Source: Stutzerimonas stutzeri (GTDB lineage Bacteria; Pseudomonadota; Gammaproteobacteria; Pseudomonadales; Pseudomonadaceae). Taken from it: a stretch of DNA of 64,000 bases. The stretch is from positions 1 through 64,000 of the forward strand of contig NZ_JAGQFP010000002.1 in the NCBI RefSeq assembly GCF_019090095.1, in the 5' to 3' direction. Numbering within the stretch: position 1 is the first letter of the stretch; each line of letters starts with the position of its first letter. Under the pieces are notes generated by a model. That model was not told the DNA's origin and did no database searches. It saw only the letters and a program-made list of their open reading frames with translations. The position numbers were made by a program, and so were the translations under genes. Positions 9,603 through 19,003 of the stretch are shown here, piece by piece.

Positions 9603-11515
9603 TCATCGGCACCGCCGGCCATATCGACCATGGCAAGACCGCACTGCTCAAGGCCCTGACCGGGCAGGAAGGCGACCGCCGCCGCGAAGAGCGCCAGCGC
9701 GGCATCACCATCGACCTCGGCTACCTGTATGCCTCGCTGGGCGAATCCGACCTCACCGGCTTCATCGACGTGCCCGGCCACGAGCGCTTCGTGCACAACA
9801 TGCTGGCCGGCGCCTGTGGCATCGACTGCGTCTTGCTGGTGGTCGCCGCCGACGACGGCGTGATGCCGCAGACCCGCGAACATCTGGCCATCGTCGAGCT
9901 GCTCGGCATTCGCCGCGCACTCGTGGCGCTGACCAAGATCGACCGCGTCGAAGCACCGCGTATCGCCGAGGTGCGCCAGCAGGTCGAGGCCCTGCTGCAA
10001 GCCGGCCCGCTGGCCGGAGCGCCGGTCTTCCCCGTCTCCAGCATCACCGGCGAGGGCATCGACGCGCTTCGTGCCGCGCTGATCGAACAGGCCGCGGGCG
10101 TGCGCGCGCGCAGCGAAGAGGGCCATTTCCGCCTCGCCATCGACCGAACCTTCAGCGTGACCGGCGCCGGCGTGGTGGTGACGGGTACGGCGTTCGCCGG
10201 CCGGGTGCATATCGGCGATGAACTGGCGCTGAGTCCTGCTGGCCGAACCGTTCGGGTACGCGGGCTGCACGCCCAGAACCAGGCCGCGGAGCAGGCCTGC
10301 GCCGGCCAGCGGGTCGCCCTCAACCTGGCCGGCGACCGCCTGGCCGTCGAGCAGATCAACCGCGGCGACTGGCTGCTGAAGCCCGAACTGCAGGCCGCCA
10401 CCCGACGCATCGATATCGAATTCACCCTCTTGCCCAGCGAAGCCCGCGAGTTGCGGCACTGGACCCCGGTGCACATCCACCTCGGCGCGCAGGACGTCAC
10501 CGGCCGGATTGCCCTGCTCGAAGGCGAATACCTGGCGCCCGGCGGCCACGTCCACGCGCAGCTGCTGCTCAACGCACCGGCCCACGCCGTGCATGGCGAC
10601 CGCGTCGTGCTGCGCGACCAGTCCGCGCAGCGCACCCTCGGCGGCGGCCGGGTCCTCGACCCCTTCGCCCCGCCGCGCAACCGACACCGGCAGGCGCGCC
10701 TGGCCCAGCTGCGCGCACTCGGCGGCAAGACCCTCGAAGACATCCTGCCGGCGCTGCTGCCCAGCGCCATCAACGGCCTGGAGCCCGCCTTGCTGGAGCG
10801 CCAGTTCAACCGGCCGCGGCAGACCTGGCGCCTGCCGGAGGAGGCGCTGGAAATCAGCACGCGGGTCGGCCCACGGCTGTTCGACCGCGGTACCTGGGAC
10901 TACCTCGAACAAAGCCTGGTCATGGCGCTGCAGCGTTTCCATGACGCCCAACCCGATGAGCTCGGCCCCGACCGCGACCGCCTGCGCCGCTACGCGCTGC
11001 CCCAGCTGGATCGTCCGGTCTACCTGGCCCTGCTGGAGCAAACCCTGGCAGCCGGCAAGATCGAAGCCAGCGGCCCCTGGTTGCACCTGCCGGGCCACCG
11101 GGTGCGCCTGAGCGAAGAAGAGGAATCCCTGAAAGCCCGGCTCTGGCCGCTGCTAGAATCCGCCCGCTTCAACCCGCCCTGGGTCCGCGACCTGGCCGGT
11201 GAACTGGACATCGAGGAAGAGCGGGTGCGCCACCTGCTGCGCAAACTGTCCCGCATCGGCGAGCTGCAACAAGTGGTCAAGGACCTGTTCTACCCCGACG
11301 CGACCATCCGCCAACTGGCCAACCAGATACTGGATATGGAACGCCAGGCCGGCGTGATCCGCGCCGCCGCCTTCCGCGACCAGATCCAGCTCGGCCGCAA
11401 ACGCAGCATCCAGCTGCTCGAACACTTCGACCGCATCGGCCTGACCCGCCGCTTCGGCAACGAACGTAAAATCCGCCCCGACAGCGCCTTGGCCTCGGAG
11501 GTAGAGCTCAGGTAG
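9599..11515 (+). CDS. selB: Selenocysteine-specific elongation factor SelB
   Basis: SelB is a GTPase that delivers Sec-tRNA(Sec) to UGA codons next to a SECIS hairpin. It has 638 residues. The start is the ATG at 9599 that overlaps the selA stop. It opens with [20 protein letters not shown], which contains the P-loop [16 protein letters not shown] and TKID supply the other G motifs, and [13 protein letters not shown] marks domain 2. The C-terminal 250 residues contain the winged-helix repeats that bind SECIS RNA (for example [20 protein letters not shown]). A longer frame upstream overlaps selA and is not the real N-terminus. Confidence 0.97.
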   Translation: MIIGTAGHIDHGKTALLKALTGQEGDRRREERQRGITIDLGYLYASLGESDLTGFIDVPGHERFVHNMLAGACGIDCVLLVVAADDGVMPQTREHLAIVELLGIRRALVALTKIDRVEAPRIAEVRQQVEALLQAGPLAGAPVFPVSSITGEGIDALRAALIEQAAGVRARSEEGHFRLAIDRTFSVTGAGVVVTGTAFAGRVHIGDELALSPAGRTVRVRGLHAQNQAAEQACAGQRVALNLAGDRLAVEQINRGDWLLKPELQAATRRIDIEFTLLPSEARELRHWTPVHIHLGAQDVTGRIALLEGEYLAPGGHVHAQLLLNAPAHAVHGDRVVLRDQSAQRTLGGGRVLDPFAPPRNRHRQARLAQLRALGGKTLEDILPALLPSAINGLEPALLERQFNRPRQTWRLPEEALEISTRVGPRLFDRGTWDYLEQSLVMALQRFHDAQPDELGPDRDRLRRYALPQLDRPVYLALLEQTLAAGKIEASGPWLHLPGHRVRLSEEEESLKARLWPLLESARFNPPWVRDLAGELDIEEERVRHLLRKLSRIGELQQVVKDLFYPDATIRQLANQILDMERQAGVIRAAAFRDQIQLGRKRSIQLLEHFDRIGLTRRFGNERKIRPDSALASEVELR

Positions 11516-11528
11516 GCTGCTGGCACAC

Positions 11529-11551
11529 TGACCGGCGCCAAACGCCGGTCA
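11529..11551 (+). terminator. Hairpin after selB
   Basis: The 9-bp perfect stem TGACCGGCG/CGCCGGTCA has a CCAAA loop and sits 13 bp after the selB stop. There is no clear T-run, so termination strength is uncertain. It sits 10 bp before the tRNA-Sec fragment. Confidence 0.45.
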
Positions 11552-11561
11552 CGCCTCTTAT

Positions 11562-11600
11562 GGAAGGCAATCGCACCCGGTGGTGCGGCCGGGCTTCAAA
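11562..11600 (+). repeat. Left att repeat: 5' half of tRNA-Sec
   Basis: This 39-bp stretch is identical to the first 39 bases of the intact tRNA-Sec at 14148-14186, from the first acceptor base to the end of the anticodon loop. The match stops exactly there. After it the sequence becomes TTCTGTGATG and cannot form the tRNA. It is best read as the left attachment site of an element that integrated in the anticodon loop of selC. Confidence 0.85.
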
Positions 11601-11852
11601 TTCTGTGATGTACCTGAGTGGTGTTGGCCTATGCTGGCAAAGGTTGGTAATCACGGATTCTAAGCGTCGCTGTTCTGGTCAATGCGTGCCATTTTTGGTA
11701 GTAGCTTCGACACTTTTTCGACACCCCTCATCGCATCCTACCGGCTAATGTTGAGAAAAGATTAGTCGTTCGCTCACTTCTCTCTTCTCCGAGATTAACT
11801 ATTGCGCACACCTGCAACCCTGCTTCTACCGGGTAAGTTGCACGTCATGGTT

Positions 11853-13130
11853 TTACTTGTTTGGCGCCGGTATTTTTTCGATTATCAGCTTCGCTAGCTC
11901 TTGAATATTTACTGGGTAGTTGTCAGTTATTGGTGACCCTTCCTGATTTCCAAATATTTTTGTAGCAATTTCCGCTTTTATTTTATTTTGTTCTTCAATA
12001 GTCATAGTTGCAATGTATGGGGTTATGGCCCTCAAGTCCAAAGAGACTTTCCTATTGCTGTGCTCTTGACTTCTATGTTTTGCTGATTCTCTAGCAAGAT
12101 AGGCCGCCGGGACGGACAAAACTACTGCTGTGAGGAATTTAAATATTGCCTGCCCCCAATCCAGACCTAGATTTATAGACTCATATATTGCATAGCAGAT
12201 TATTGCGCCAGTTACCCCCATACAGGCCAACGATAGATTTCTCATCAGGTCTGCGGCTTTTTTTTCGTTTTTTGCGGTCTCTGCATAATCCGAAAGTAGT
12301 ACCTTGGATGCAGTGTGACCAAGTAGCTCGTCAATTTGCGAGTGTATTTTCTCGCTATATTCAGACGCCTCTTTTGTAATTAGAGCTGTCTTTTCCACCT
12401 CCGATGTCATTGTTTTATTAATATCAGCTACCTCTGAGCCAATACCTTCTATAATATTCTGCAGTTTCGATATTTCTTTCTTGGTATTTTGTAGCTCATT
12501 AGCGCCCTTTGACTTTAAGCGCTCAATTTCTTCAAGGCCTTGATTTATTCTTCTCTCGAAATTATCTATGTCTGCTCGTAATTTAGCCAACAGTTCTATT
12601 GTTTGTTTTTCTTGATCTGACACAGAAGTGCGTGTTATGCCCTCAAGTACTTGATCTTTATTTCTAGCCAACCTATAGGGTTGCGCAAACTCTTCGTCAG
12701 AATCTATTATTGTCTTAAATTTCTTCGCGACCTCAATTAGCTGTTCCGCAATATTTTTAACTTCGTCGCTGTATATATCTCTATTTTTGACTTTTAAGCC
12801 TATCGCTTGGGCATGCACCGCCACACCATTTGCGCTTTCGACAGCGGCCTCTGCGTCGGCAGAACCTTTCGAGGTTCGAGACTTAAAGTTCTTGTAATTT
12901 ATTTCAAAATTGGTAATTTCTTGCCTGTCCGCTCTTGGTATTGGTCTGTCACCATGCGTGTTTACGATTAACTCTATTAGGTCATAAATATGGTCTACGT
13001 ATTTTTTGCATATATTTATTCTTTCATCCATTTCTGACGCGCCTCTTAAGCTCTGGATTTCCGTTCTCACTATGAATTGCATGGCTCTCTTTTTCTGGCC
13101 CTGGCCAAACAATTCTATTTGTCTTAGCAA
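11853..13130 (-). CDS. Coiled-coil membrane protein of the selC element, function unknown
   Basis: I do not recognise this protein of at least 425 residues. Its codon use is AT-rich and unlike the neighbours, so it came in with the element. The N-terminal half is helical. A long heptad-rich stretch follows (about 170-275, with EKQTIELLAKLRADIDNFER). Two hydrophobic segments come next (about 295-340, LACMGVTGAIICYAIYES and FKFLTAVVLSVPAAYLAR), then a short C-terminal domain (TMTIEEQNKIKAEIATKIFG). The start is uncertain. TTG at 13130 is used here, but protein-like sequence continues in frame upstream to a TAA near 13256 with no ATG, GTG or TTG. The gene may be 5'-truncated or use another start. 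Confidence 0.6.
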   Translation of the reverse strand: MLRQIELFGQGQKKRAMQFIVRTEIQSLRGASEMDERINICKKYVDHIYDLIELIVNTHGDRPIPRADRQEITNFEINYKNFKSRTSKGSADAEAAVESANGVAVHAQAIGLKVKNRDIYSDEVKNIAEQLIEVAKKFKTIIDSDEEFAQPYRLARNKDQVLEGITRTSVSDQEKQTIELLAKLRADIDNFERRINQGLEEIERLKSKGANELQNTKKEISKLQNIIEGIGSEVADINKTMTSEVEKTALITKEASEYSEKIHSQIDELLGHTASKVLLSDYAETAKNEKKAADLMRNLSLACMGVTGAIICYAIYESINLGLDWGQAIFKFLTAVVLSVPAAYLARESAKHRSQEHSNRKVSLDLRAITPYIATMTIEEQNKIKAEIATKIFGNQEGSPITDNYPVNIQELAKLIIEKIPAPNK

Positions 13131-14147
13131 TAGAAAAACCGGAATAGTGTGTATATTTTCGCCAATCGCTATTGCACGACCAAAAATATCAGCCAGCTCA
13201 TGAACGAATGCGACTTTTCCAGCAAATCCGAAATCTTCCTTTAGGTTACTCCTTTATTCTTCGCTCCGACCTTTTTAGACTAGATACAATTAACGAAAGG
13301 TAGCACCTACACTTTTCGCTAAAGGTTTCGATATTCTTCCGGACATCATCAGCCATTGCAGCTGCGCCGAGAATGTAGTTTTCCAGATTTTTATTTTTGC
13401 TCTTGGAGATATTTGAAAATCATTGCTTTGAGCCCGGGTTAGGGACATAAGTCTAGTCTACACGGTGAATTATCGAATTTGTTCTCGTGATTAAGGGCAT
13501 ACCATTCGGTATCTTGATTGCTCTGCTACTAACAGAACACGCTGACGGAGCTGAAAGAAATACATTCCTTGGCTTTTTGAAGCGCTGCCGGAAACCCACA
13601 GGCTGCACAAGGCAACAACTAGAGCGTTATCGCGTGCCGATCAAACCAGGGATCAGTTTCGCTAGCCTGCAGCTTTTGCGAGGTTGCCTTGTAATGTATT
13701 CCGGGGCGTCGTGCCATTCAGCCTCATATCTCCCTCGTACTGCCCTTCGGCTTATCAGCGCCTAGTCACTACTGTTGTGATCGCTATCCCGCGCTCTGAC
13801 TAGGCACATTTCGGATGGCCTCGCCGCAGAGCGTGCCGTTGTAGCTATGACCTAGCTTATAAGCGCAACCGCATGGCGGCTCCGAAGACTAATCCATTAG
13901 CCCACGCGTGCGCACTACCACTTTGGTGATCGGTTCGGATTGCGACGGGCCATAAGCTCACGAGCGGGTTGGCGGCTGCAAAATATCCATGTGAGTCGTC
14001 ACTCGTCACGACAATGCGGTACGCTCGCCTCTCGCCTGATGGCCGCGAGGCGCATAAGCACTAACATTGCTTGAAAATTTCGACACTTCCTCTTCGGTCG
14101 CGTGTCAGAACACTCGCCGAGCTAGAAAATCCCTTATAGATCAATAA
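13131..14147. other. Right part of the selC element, no supportable gene
   Basis: From 13131 to about 13256 the frame of the coiled-coil gene stays open without a start codon. Beyond that only short frames occur. One of 92 codons at 13487-13765 lacks a convincing ribosome-binding site and recognisable features. About 13800-14050 is GC-richer. The last 60 bp must supply the promoter for tRNA-Sec, because the original 5' flank stayed at the left junction. Confidence 0.5.
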
Positions 14148-14243
14148 GGAAGGCAATCGCACCCGGTGGTGCGGCCGGGCTTCAAACCCGGTTGGGGGCG
14201 GCAGCCGTTCCTGGGTGGGTTCGACTCCCACTGCCTTCCGCCA
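14148..14243 (+). tRNA. selC: tRNA-Sec (UCA anticodon)
   Basis: This 96-nt gene includes an encoded CCA. The 8-bp acceptor stem GGAAGGCA pairs with TGCCTTCC. The anticodon loop is CTTCAAA with TCA at 14182-14184. The extra arm is long (about 14193-14213), and the T loop is GGTTCGACTCC. These are the features of bacterial selenocysteine tRNA. Its first 39 bases are duplicated at 11562-11600, so the functional copy is a chimera of element-borne 5' half and host 3' half. Confidence 0.95.
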
Positions 14244-14438
14244 TTTCCTGCCCAGCGCCTCCCTCCCCTCAGCAAAACGCGCCAAATGGCAATTCAGCCT
14301 GCGCCATCCGTGCACAGCAACCCGTCCCCCGCGCTAAACCTTTCCAATCAAACCCATAAAGAAAAGCCATCTGCCGATCGAGCGCAGGCGTAAAGAACCT
14401 GGTCTAGGATTCCATACGGGACGATCAGGAGACCGAGT

Positions 14439-15620
14439 ATGTTGGCCACAATACTTCCGACCTTGAAGGAACTGGAGCTTCCGTTGCGCCTCAAGCTGTG
14501 GGACGGCAAGGAGATCGACATTGGCCCCGCCCCCTCCGTAACGCTGGAGATCAAGGACCCCAGCCTGGTGCCGCAGCTCGCGCATCCGAGCCTCGATCTG
14601 CTCGGCGGTGCCTATGTAGAAGGTCAGATCGACCTCCACGGGCCGCTGGAGGAGATCATTCGCATCGGCGACGAGATCACCAGCGCACTGGGCGACGAGC
14701 ATTCGGCGTTGCCAACTCGCGAAGCGCACGACAAGGCCACCGACGCCGAGGCCATTTCCTATCACTACGACCTGTCCAACGAGTTCTATCAGCTCTGGCT
14801 CGACCGCGACATGGTCTATTCCTGTGCCTATTTCGAGACCGGCACCGAAGACCTCGACCAGGCGCAGCAGGCCAAGCTGCGCCATCTGTGCCGCAAGCTG
14901 CGGCTCAAACCGGGTGACCGGCTGCTCGATGTCGGCTGCGGCTGGGGTGGGCTGGCACGTTTTGCGGCGCGCGAGTTCGGCGCCCAGGTGCTCGGTATCA
15001 CGCTCAGTCGCGAGCAGCTCAAGCTGGGGCGCGAGCGCGTGGCCGCCGAGGGGCTGGAGGATCAGGTTCAGCTGGAGCTGATGGATTACCGCGACCTGCC
15101 CACGGAGGGCCAGTTCGACAAGGTGGTCAGTGTCGGCATGTTCGAGCACGTGGGGCACGCCAACATGCCGCTGTACTGCAAGCAGCTGTCGGAGGTGGTG
15201 CGCCCGGGCGGGTTGGTGATGAACCATGGCATCACCTCGCGCTACCTCGACGGCCGGCCGGTGGCGCACGGCGCGGGCGAATTCATCGACCACTACGTAT
15301 TCCCCCACGGCGAGCTGCCGCACCTGACCGAGATCGGCGCCTGCATCAGCGCCTCGGGCCTGGAGATCGTCGACGTGGAGAGCCTGCGCCTGCATTACGC
15401 GCGCACGCTGCAGTTCTGGAGCGAACGCCTGGAGCAGCACCTGGCCGAAGCCCAGCGGATGGTACCGGAGCGGGCGCTGCGCATCTGGCGGGTCTACCTG
15501 GCGGGCTGCGCCTATGGCTTCCGCCGCAACTGGATCAACCTGCACCAGATCCTGGCGAGCAAGCCCTTGCCCGATGGCTCCCATGAACTGCCTTGGTCGC
15601 GGGCGGACCTGTATCGCTAG
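14439..15620 (+). CDS. cfa: Cyclopropane-fatty-acyl-phospholipid synthase family protein
   Basis: This SAM-dependent enzyme adds a methylene bridge to unsaturated acyl chains of membrane phospholipids. It has 393 residues. An N-terminal domain (about 1-100) precedes the methyltransferase fold with SAM motif LLDVGCGWGG (about 162-171), YHYDLSNEFYQLWLD, VSVGMFEHVGH and NHGITSR, all typical of the family. CAGGAGA lies eight bases before the ATG. It is monocistronic between tRNA-Sec and a REP array. Pseudomonads often carry more than one paralogue, so this may not be the main Cfa. Confidence 0.88.
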   Translation: MLATILPTLKELELPLRLKLWDGKEIDIGPAPSVTLEIKDPSLVPQLAHPSLDLLGGAYVEGQIDLHGPLEEIIRIGDEITSALGDEHSALPTREAHDKATDAEAISYHYDLSNEFYQLWLDRDMVYSCAYFETGTEDLDQAQQAKLRHLCRKLRLKPGDRLLDVGCGWGGLARFAAREFGAQVLGITLSREQLKLGRERVAAEGLEDQVQLELMDYRDLPTEGQFDKVVSVGMFEHVGHANMPLYCKQLSEVVRPGGLVMNHGITSRYLDGRPVAHGAGEFIDHYVFPHGELPHLTEIGACISASGLEIVDVESLRLHYARTLQFWSERLEQHLAEAQRMVPERALRIWRVYLAGCAYGFRRNWINLHQILASKPLPDGSHELPWSRADLYR

Positions 15621-15668
15621 GCGACGCGAGCCATAGAGAGCGGGTGAGCCCCAAGCCCGTTCGGCGCG

Positions 15669-16232
15669 GGGTCGCGCCTCCCACAGCGATTCGCGTGGTG
15701 CTTGGAGGCGCTGTAGGAGCGCCCTCGGGGCGAAGCGGTTCCCGTGCGTATGCGACCGCCGCGGTTAGAACTGAGGCGGTCGGGGTAGCCCTATTCGCCG
15801 CGGGTCGCGCCTCCCACAAAAGCGATTCGTGCGGTGGCTTGGCGGCGCTGTAGGAGCCCCGACCTCGGGGCGAAGCGGTTCCCGTGCGGTATGCGACCGC
15901 TGCGGTTAGAACTGAGGCGGTCGGGGTAGCCCTATTCGCCGCGGGTCGCGCCTCCCACAGCGATTCGCGTGGTGCTTGGCGGTGCTGTAGGAGCCCCGAC
16001 CCCGGGGCGAAGCGGTTCCCGTGCGGTATGCGACCGCTACGGTTAGAACTGAGGCGGTCGGGGTAGTCCTATTCGCCGCGGGTCGCGCCTCCCACAAAAG
16101 CGATTCGGGCGCTGGCTTGACGGCGCTGTAGGAGCGCCCTCGGGGCGAAGCGGTTTCCGTGCGGTCTGCGACCGCTGCGGTTAGACGTGACGACGGGGTA
16201 GCCCCAATTCGGCGCGGGTCGCGCCTCCCACA
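15669..16232. repeat. Array of four REP-like doublets, about 137-141 bp per unit
   Basis: The palindromic head CTGTAGGAGC recurs at 15711, 15848, 15985 and 16126. Each is followed by a short CTCGGGGCGAAGCGGTT stem, then a GCGACCGC...GGTTAGA segment and the opposite-facing GGGTCGCGCCTCCCAC. The GGTCGCGCCTCCCAC end recurs at five places (about 15669 to 16215). Units differ by a few substitutions and small indels. It lies between the convergent cfa and usp genes, where it could act as a two-way transcription end. Confidence 0.85.
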
Positions 16233-16313
16233 GGTTTCGCAAGCGGCGAAAAGCTGAAATGGGAGGCCCGCCCTCGGGGCGAAACTCTTGCTTTACCCGC
16301 GTTCTGGCTTCTC

Positions 16314-17165
16314 TCAGCGCAACAGCAACAGCGGCGTGGTGGTCGAGCGGATCATCTGGGTGGTGGTGCTGCCAACGAGGAACTGGCGAATCCGCGAGTG
16401 GCCGTAGGCGCCCATCACCAGCAGGCCGACCTGATGCTCGGCCTGGTAGGCGTGCAGGGCCGGCTCGACGTCTCCATTGCGGATCGCGATATGCACTTCG
16501 AACCCGGCTGCCACCAGGGCGTCGCGGGCCGCCTCGAGCAGCGCGCGGTGCTCGGTGGTGTCTTCGCCGACCATCACCAGATGGAGCGGAATGTCCTTGA
16601 ACAACGGGCTGGCGGCGAGCATCTCGACGCCCTTGCGGGTGGTCGCGCTGCCGTCGAAGGCCAGCATCACGCTGGTAGGCGCGCTGAAGCTGGCCGGGGT
16701 GACCAGGATCGGCCGGTGCAGGGTGCGAATCACGCTTTCGAGCTGGCTGCCGATCAGTTGCAGGTCGGTGCCGCTGTCCTCGCCCTGCTTGCCGATCACC
16801 AGCAGCCGGGTGTCCGACTCGAGGTCGCGCAGGGTTTCGACCAGATCACCGTGGCGCTGACGCACCTCCGGTTGCGCTACGCCGGCGGTGATCACCCGCT
16901 GGCGGGCGGCGTCGAGCATCATCCGTCCTTCTTCGAGCGCCAGTTTGCTGCGCTTCTCGTCCAGCGCGGCCAGTTCCTCGAGCAGGTATTCACGGCTACC
17001 CAGGCCGATGATGCCGCTGAGGTTGCCGGTCGCCGGGTACTGCTGCTGGTCGAGCACGTGCAACAGCGTCAGCGGCGCGTCCAGCTGCTGGCTGGCCCAG
17101 GCCGCGCAATCGCAGACGGCCGCCGCCTGTGGTGAACCGTCGATGCAAGCCATTACCTGGTTCAT
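16314..17165 (-). CDS. Universal stress protein, tandem Usp domains
   Basis: This 283-residue cytoplasmic protein has two UspA-type domains, about 1-145 and 150-283. The first starts MNQVMACIDGSPQAAAVCDCA. The second contains VMLAFDGSATTRKGVEML and ends with the nucleotide-binding signature LVMGAYGHSRIRQFLVGSTT (G-2x-G-9x-G-S/T type), so at least the C-terminal domain probably binds ATP. It lies 13 bp downstream of the SulP gene in the same direction and is probably cotranscribed. This pairing suggests a role tied to anion transport or stress, but the sequence does not show which. Confidence 0.88.
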   Translation of the reverse strand: MNQVMACIDGSPQAAAVCDCAAWASQQLDAPLTLLHVLDQQQYPATGNLSGIIGLGSREYLLEELAALDEKRSKLALEEGRMMLDAARQRVITAGVAQPEVRQRHGDLVETLRDLESDTRLLVIGKQGEDSGTDLQLIGSQLESVIRTLHRPILVTPASFSAPTSVMLAFDGSATTRKGVEMLAASPLFKDIPLHLVMVGEDTTEHRALLEAARDALVAAGFEVHIAIRNGDVEPALHAYQAEHQVGLLVMGAYGHSRIRQFLVGSTTTQMIRSTTTPLLLLR

Positions 17166-17178
17166 GTCGTTCTCCCTG

Positions 17179-18666
17179 TCAGTGGCCCATGAGGCTGTCG
17201 ATGGCGTCGGGTTTGTCGTGCACGCCGAAGCGGTCGACGATGGTCGCGCTGGCTTCGTTCAAGCCCAGCACCTGGACCTCGGTGCCCTCGCGGCGGAACT
17301 TGAGCACCACCTTGTCCAGCGCGGACACGGCGGTGATGTCCCAGAAGTGCGCCTGGCTGAGGTCGATGGTGACCCGCGCGAGGGCTTCCTTGAAGTCGAA
17401 GGCAGCGGTGAATTTGTCCGATGAACTGAAGAACACCTGCCCGACCACCCGATAGGTTCGACCATTGGCATCGCCGTCCAGCTCCGAGCGGATGTCGAGG
17501 TAGTGGCCGACCTTGTTGGCGAAGAACATCGCCGCCAGCAGCACACCGGCGAGCACGCCGTAGGCCAGGTTGTGGGTGAACACCACGACCACCACGGTGA
17601 CCACCATGACGATGTTGGTCGACAGCGGGTAATGCTTGAGGTTGCGCAGCGAATCCCAGCTGAAGGTGCCGATGGAGACCATGATCATCACCGCCACCAG
17701 CGCGGCCATGGGGATCTGCCCGACCCAGTCACTGAGGAACACCACCATCAGCAGCAGCACGACGCCGGCGATCAGCGTCGACAGCCGGCTGCGGCCGCCG
17801 GATTTCACGTTGATCACCGACTGCCCGATCATCGCGCAGCCGGCCATGCCGCCGAACAGGCTGGAGACGATATTGGCGACGCCCTGGCCCTTGCACTCGC
17901 GGTTCTTGTCGCTGCCGGTGTCGGTCAGGTCATCGACGATGGTGGCGGTCATCAGCGATTCCAGCAGCCCGACCACGGCCAGCGCGGCGGAATACGGGAA
18001 GATGATCTGCAGGGTTTCGAAGGTCAGCGGTACTTCCGGCCAGAGGAAAACGGGCAGCGTATCGGGCAGATCGCCCATGTCGCCGACGGTACGGATGTCC
18101 AGCCCCAGGTACATGGCCACGGCGGTCAGCGTGAGGATGCACACCAGCGGCGAGGGGATGACCTGGCCGATCTTCGGCACATGGGGGAACAGGTAGATGA
18201 TGCCCAGGCCCGCGGCGGTCATGGCGTAGACGTGCCAGGTGACGTTGGTCAGTTCCGGCAGCTGTGCCATGAAGATCAGGATCGCCAGCGCGTTGACGAA
18301 GCCGGTGACCACCGAGCGCGAGACGAAGCGCATCAGCGAGCCGAGCCGCAGGTAACCCGCGCCGATCTGCAACACGCCGCAGAGCAGGGACGCGGCCAGC
18401 AGGTATTGCAGGCCGTGCTCGCGCACCAGCGTTACCATCAATAGCGCCATGGCACCGGTGGCCGCGGAGATCATGCCGGGGCGACCGCCGACGAAGGCGA
18501 TGACCACGGCGATGCAGAACGAGGCGTACAGACCGACCCGTGGATCGACCCCGGCGATGATCGAGAAGGCGATCGCTTCCGGGATCAGCGCAAGGGCGAC
18601 GACGAGGCCGGCGAGCAGATCGCCGCGGATGTTGGAGAACCAGTTTTGCTTGATCGAATGGAGCAT
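17179..18666 (-). CDS. SulP family anion transporter with STAS domain
   Basis: This 495-residue inner-membrane transporter of the SLC26/SulP family has an N-terminal signature [32 protein letters not shown], about 11-12 hydrophobic segments to about residue 390, and a C-terminal STAS domain (about 400-490, with [23 protein letters not shown]). Family members move sulfate, bicarbonate or related anions, and the substrate here is not evident. I chose the ATG at 18666 because [16 protein letters not shown] is the typical family start. An in-frame ATG 36 bp upstream is possible. The Usp gene follows immediately. Confidence 0.88.
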   Translation of the reverse strand: MLHSIKQNWFSNIRGDLLAGLVVALALIPEAIAFSIIAGVDPRVGLYASFCIAVVIAFVGGRPGMISAATGAMALLMVTLVREHGLQYLLAASLLCGVLQIGAGYLRLGSLMRFVSRSVVTGFVNALAILIFMAQLPELTNVTWHVYAMTAAGLGIIYLFPHVPKIGQVIPSPLVCILTLTAVAMYLGLDIRTVGDMGDLPDTLPVFLWPEVPLTFETLQIIFPYSAALAVVGLLESLMTATIVDDLTDTGSDKNRECKGQGVANIVSSLFGGMAGCAMIGQSVINVKSGGRSRLSTLIAGVVLLLMVVFLSDWVGQIPMAALVAVMIMVSIGTFSWDSLRNLKHYPLSTNIVMVVTVVVVVFTHNLAYGVLAGVLLAAMFFANKVGHYLDIRSELDGDANGRTYRVVGQVFFSSSDKFTAAFDFKEALARVTIDLSQAHFWDITAVSALDKVVLKFRREGTEVQVLGLNEASATIVDRFGVHDKPDAIDSLMGH

Positions 18667-18956
18667 CGGAGTTTCCAGAGCAAAGGCATGACCGGCGGGC
18701 ATGACAGCGGCACGCAGGCTGATGCAAGGCTAGTGTCTTTTGGCTGAGGTGCCAGCAGGCACACAGCACTGGACCGCGCACGTTGGCGGTCGGGGACAGG
18801 CGAGGGGGCGTTGCGCTATGGCGGACTGGGCTGCCAGGTCATGGTAACGGACACGCTCGGTTGGGCTTCGAGGTATCGAAGCAGCAAAAACAGGCGGCGA
18901 ATGATAGCGCACCCACCCCTTGCTGACGACCCGACGCGGCGAGCGGTCAGGCAATT

Positions 18957-18979
18957 GGCGCGCCCATCGAGGGCGCGCC
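18957..18979 (-). terminator. Hairpin downstream of the HD-GYP gene
   Basis: The 9-bp perfect stem GGCGCGCCC/GGGCGCGCC with an ATCGA loop lies 24 bp beyond the HD-GYP stop. There is no T-run. The remaining bases up to the SulP start (18667-18956) show no gene and presumably hold the SulP promoter. Confidence 0.4.
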
Positions 18980-19003
18980 AGCCGAGACACGCGACCTGCG
19001 CCG

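Larger units (their letters stand above)
11601..14186. mobile_element. Integrated element remnant in selC
   Basis: This is the 2,586 bp between the two crossover points (ends of the 39-bp tRNA-Sec repeats). Much of it, about 11.7-13.5 kb, is clearly AT-richer than the flanks. It carries one sizeable gene and no recognisable integrase, so it is either a decayed element or one mobilised in trans. TTCGACAC occurs near both ends (11706, 11717 and 14079) and could be arm-type integrase sites. That reading is inference. Confidence 0.7.

Noticed and set aside
9200..11098. 632-codon frame opposite selB
   Set aside because: Shadow of selA/selB on the other strand, with low-complexity composition and no ribosome-binding site.
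13487..13765. 92-codon frame in the selC element
   Set aside because: No convincing start context and no recognisable features; a chance frame is as likely.
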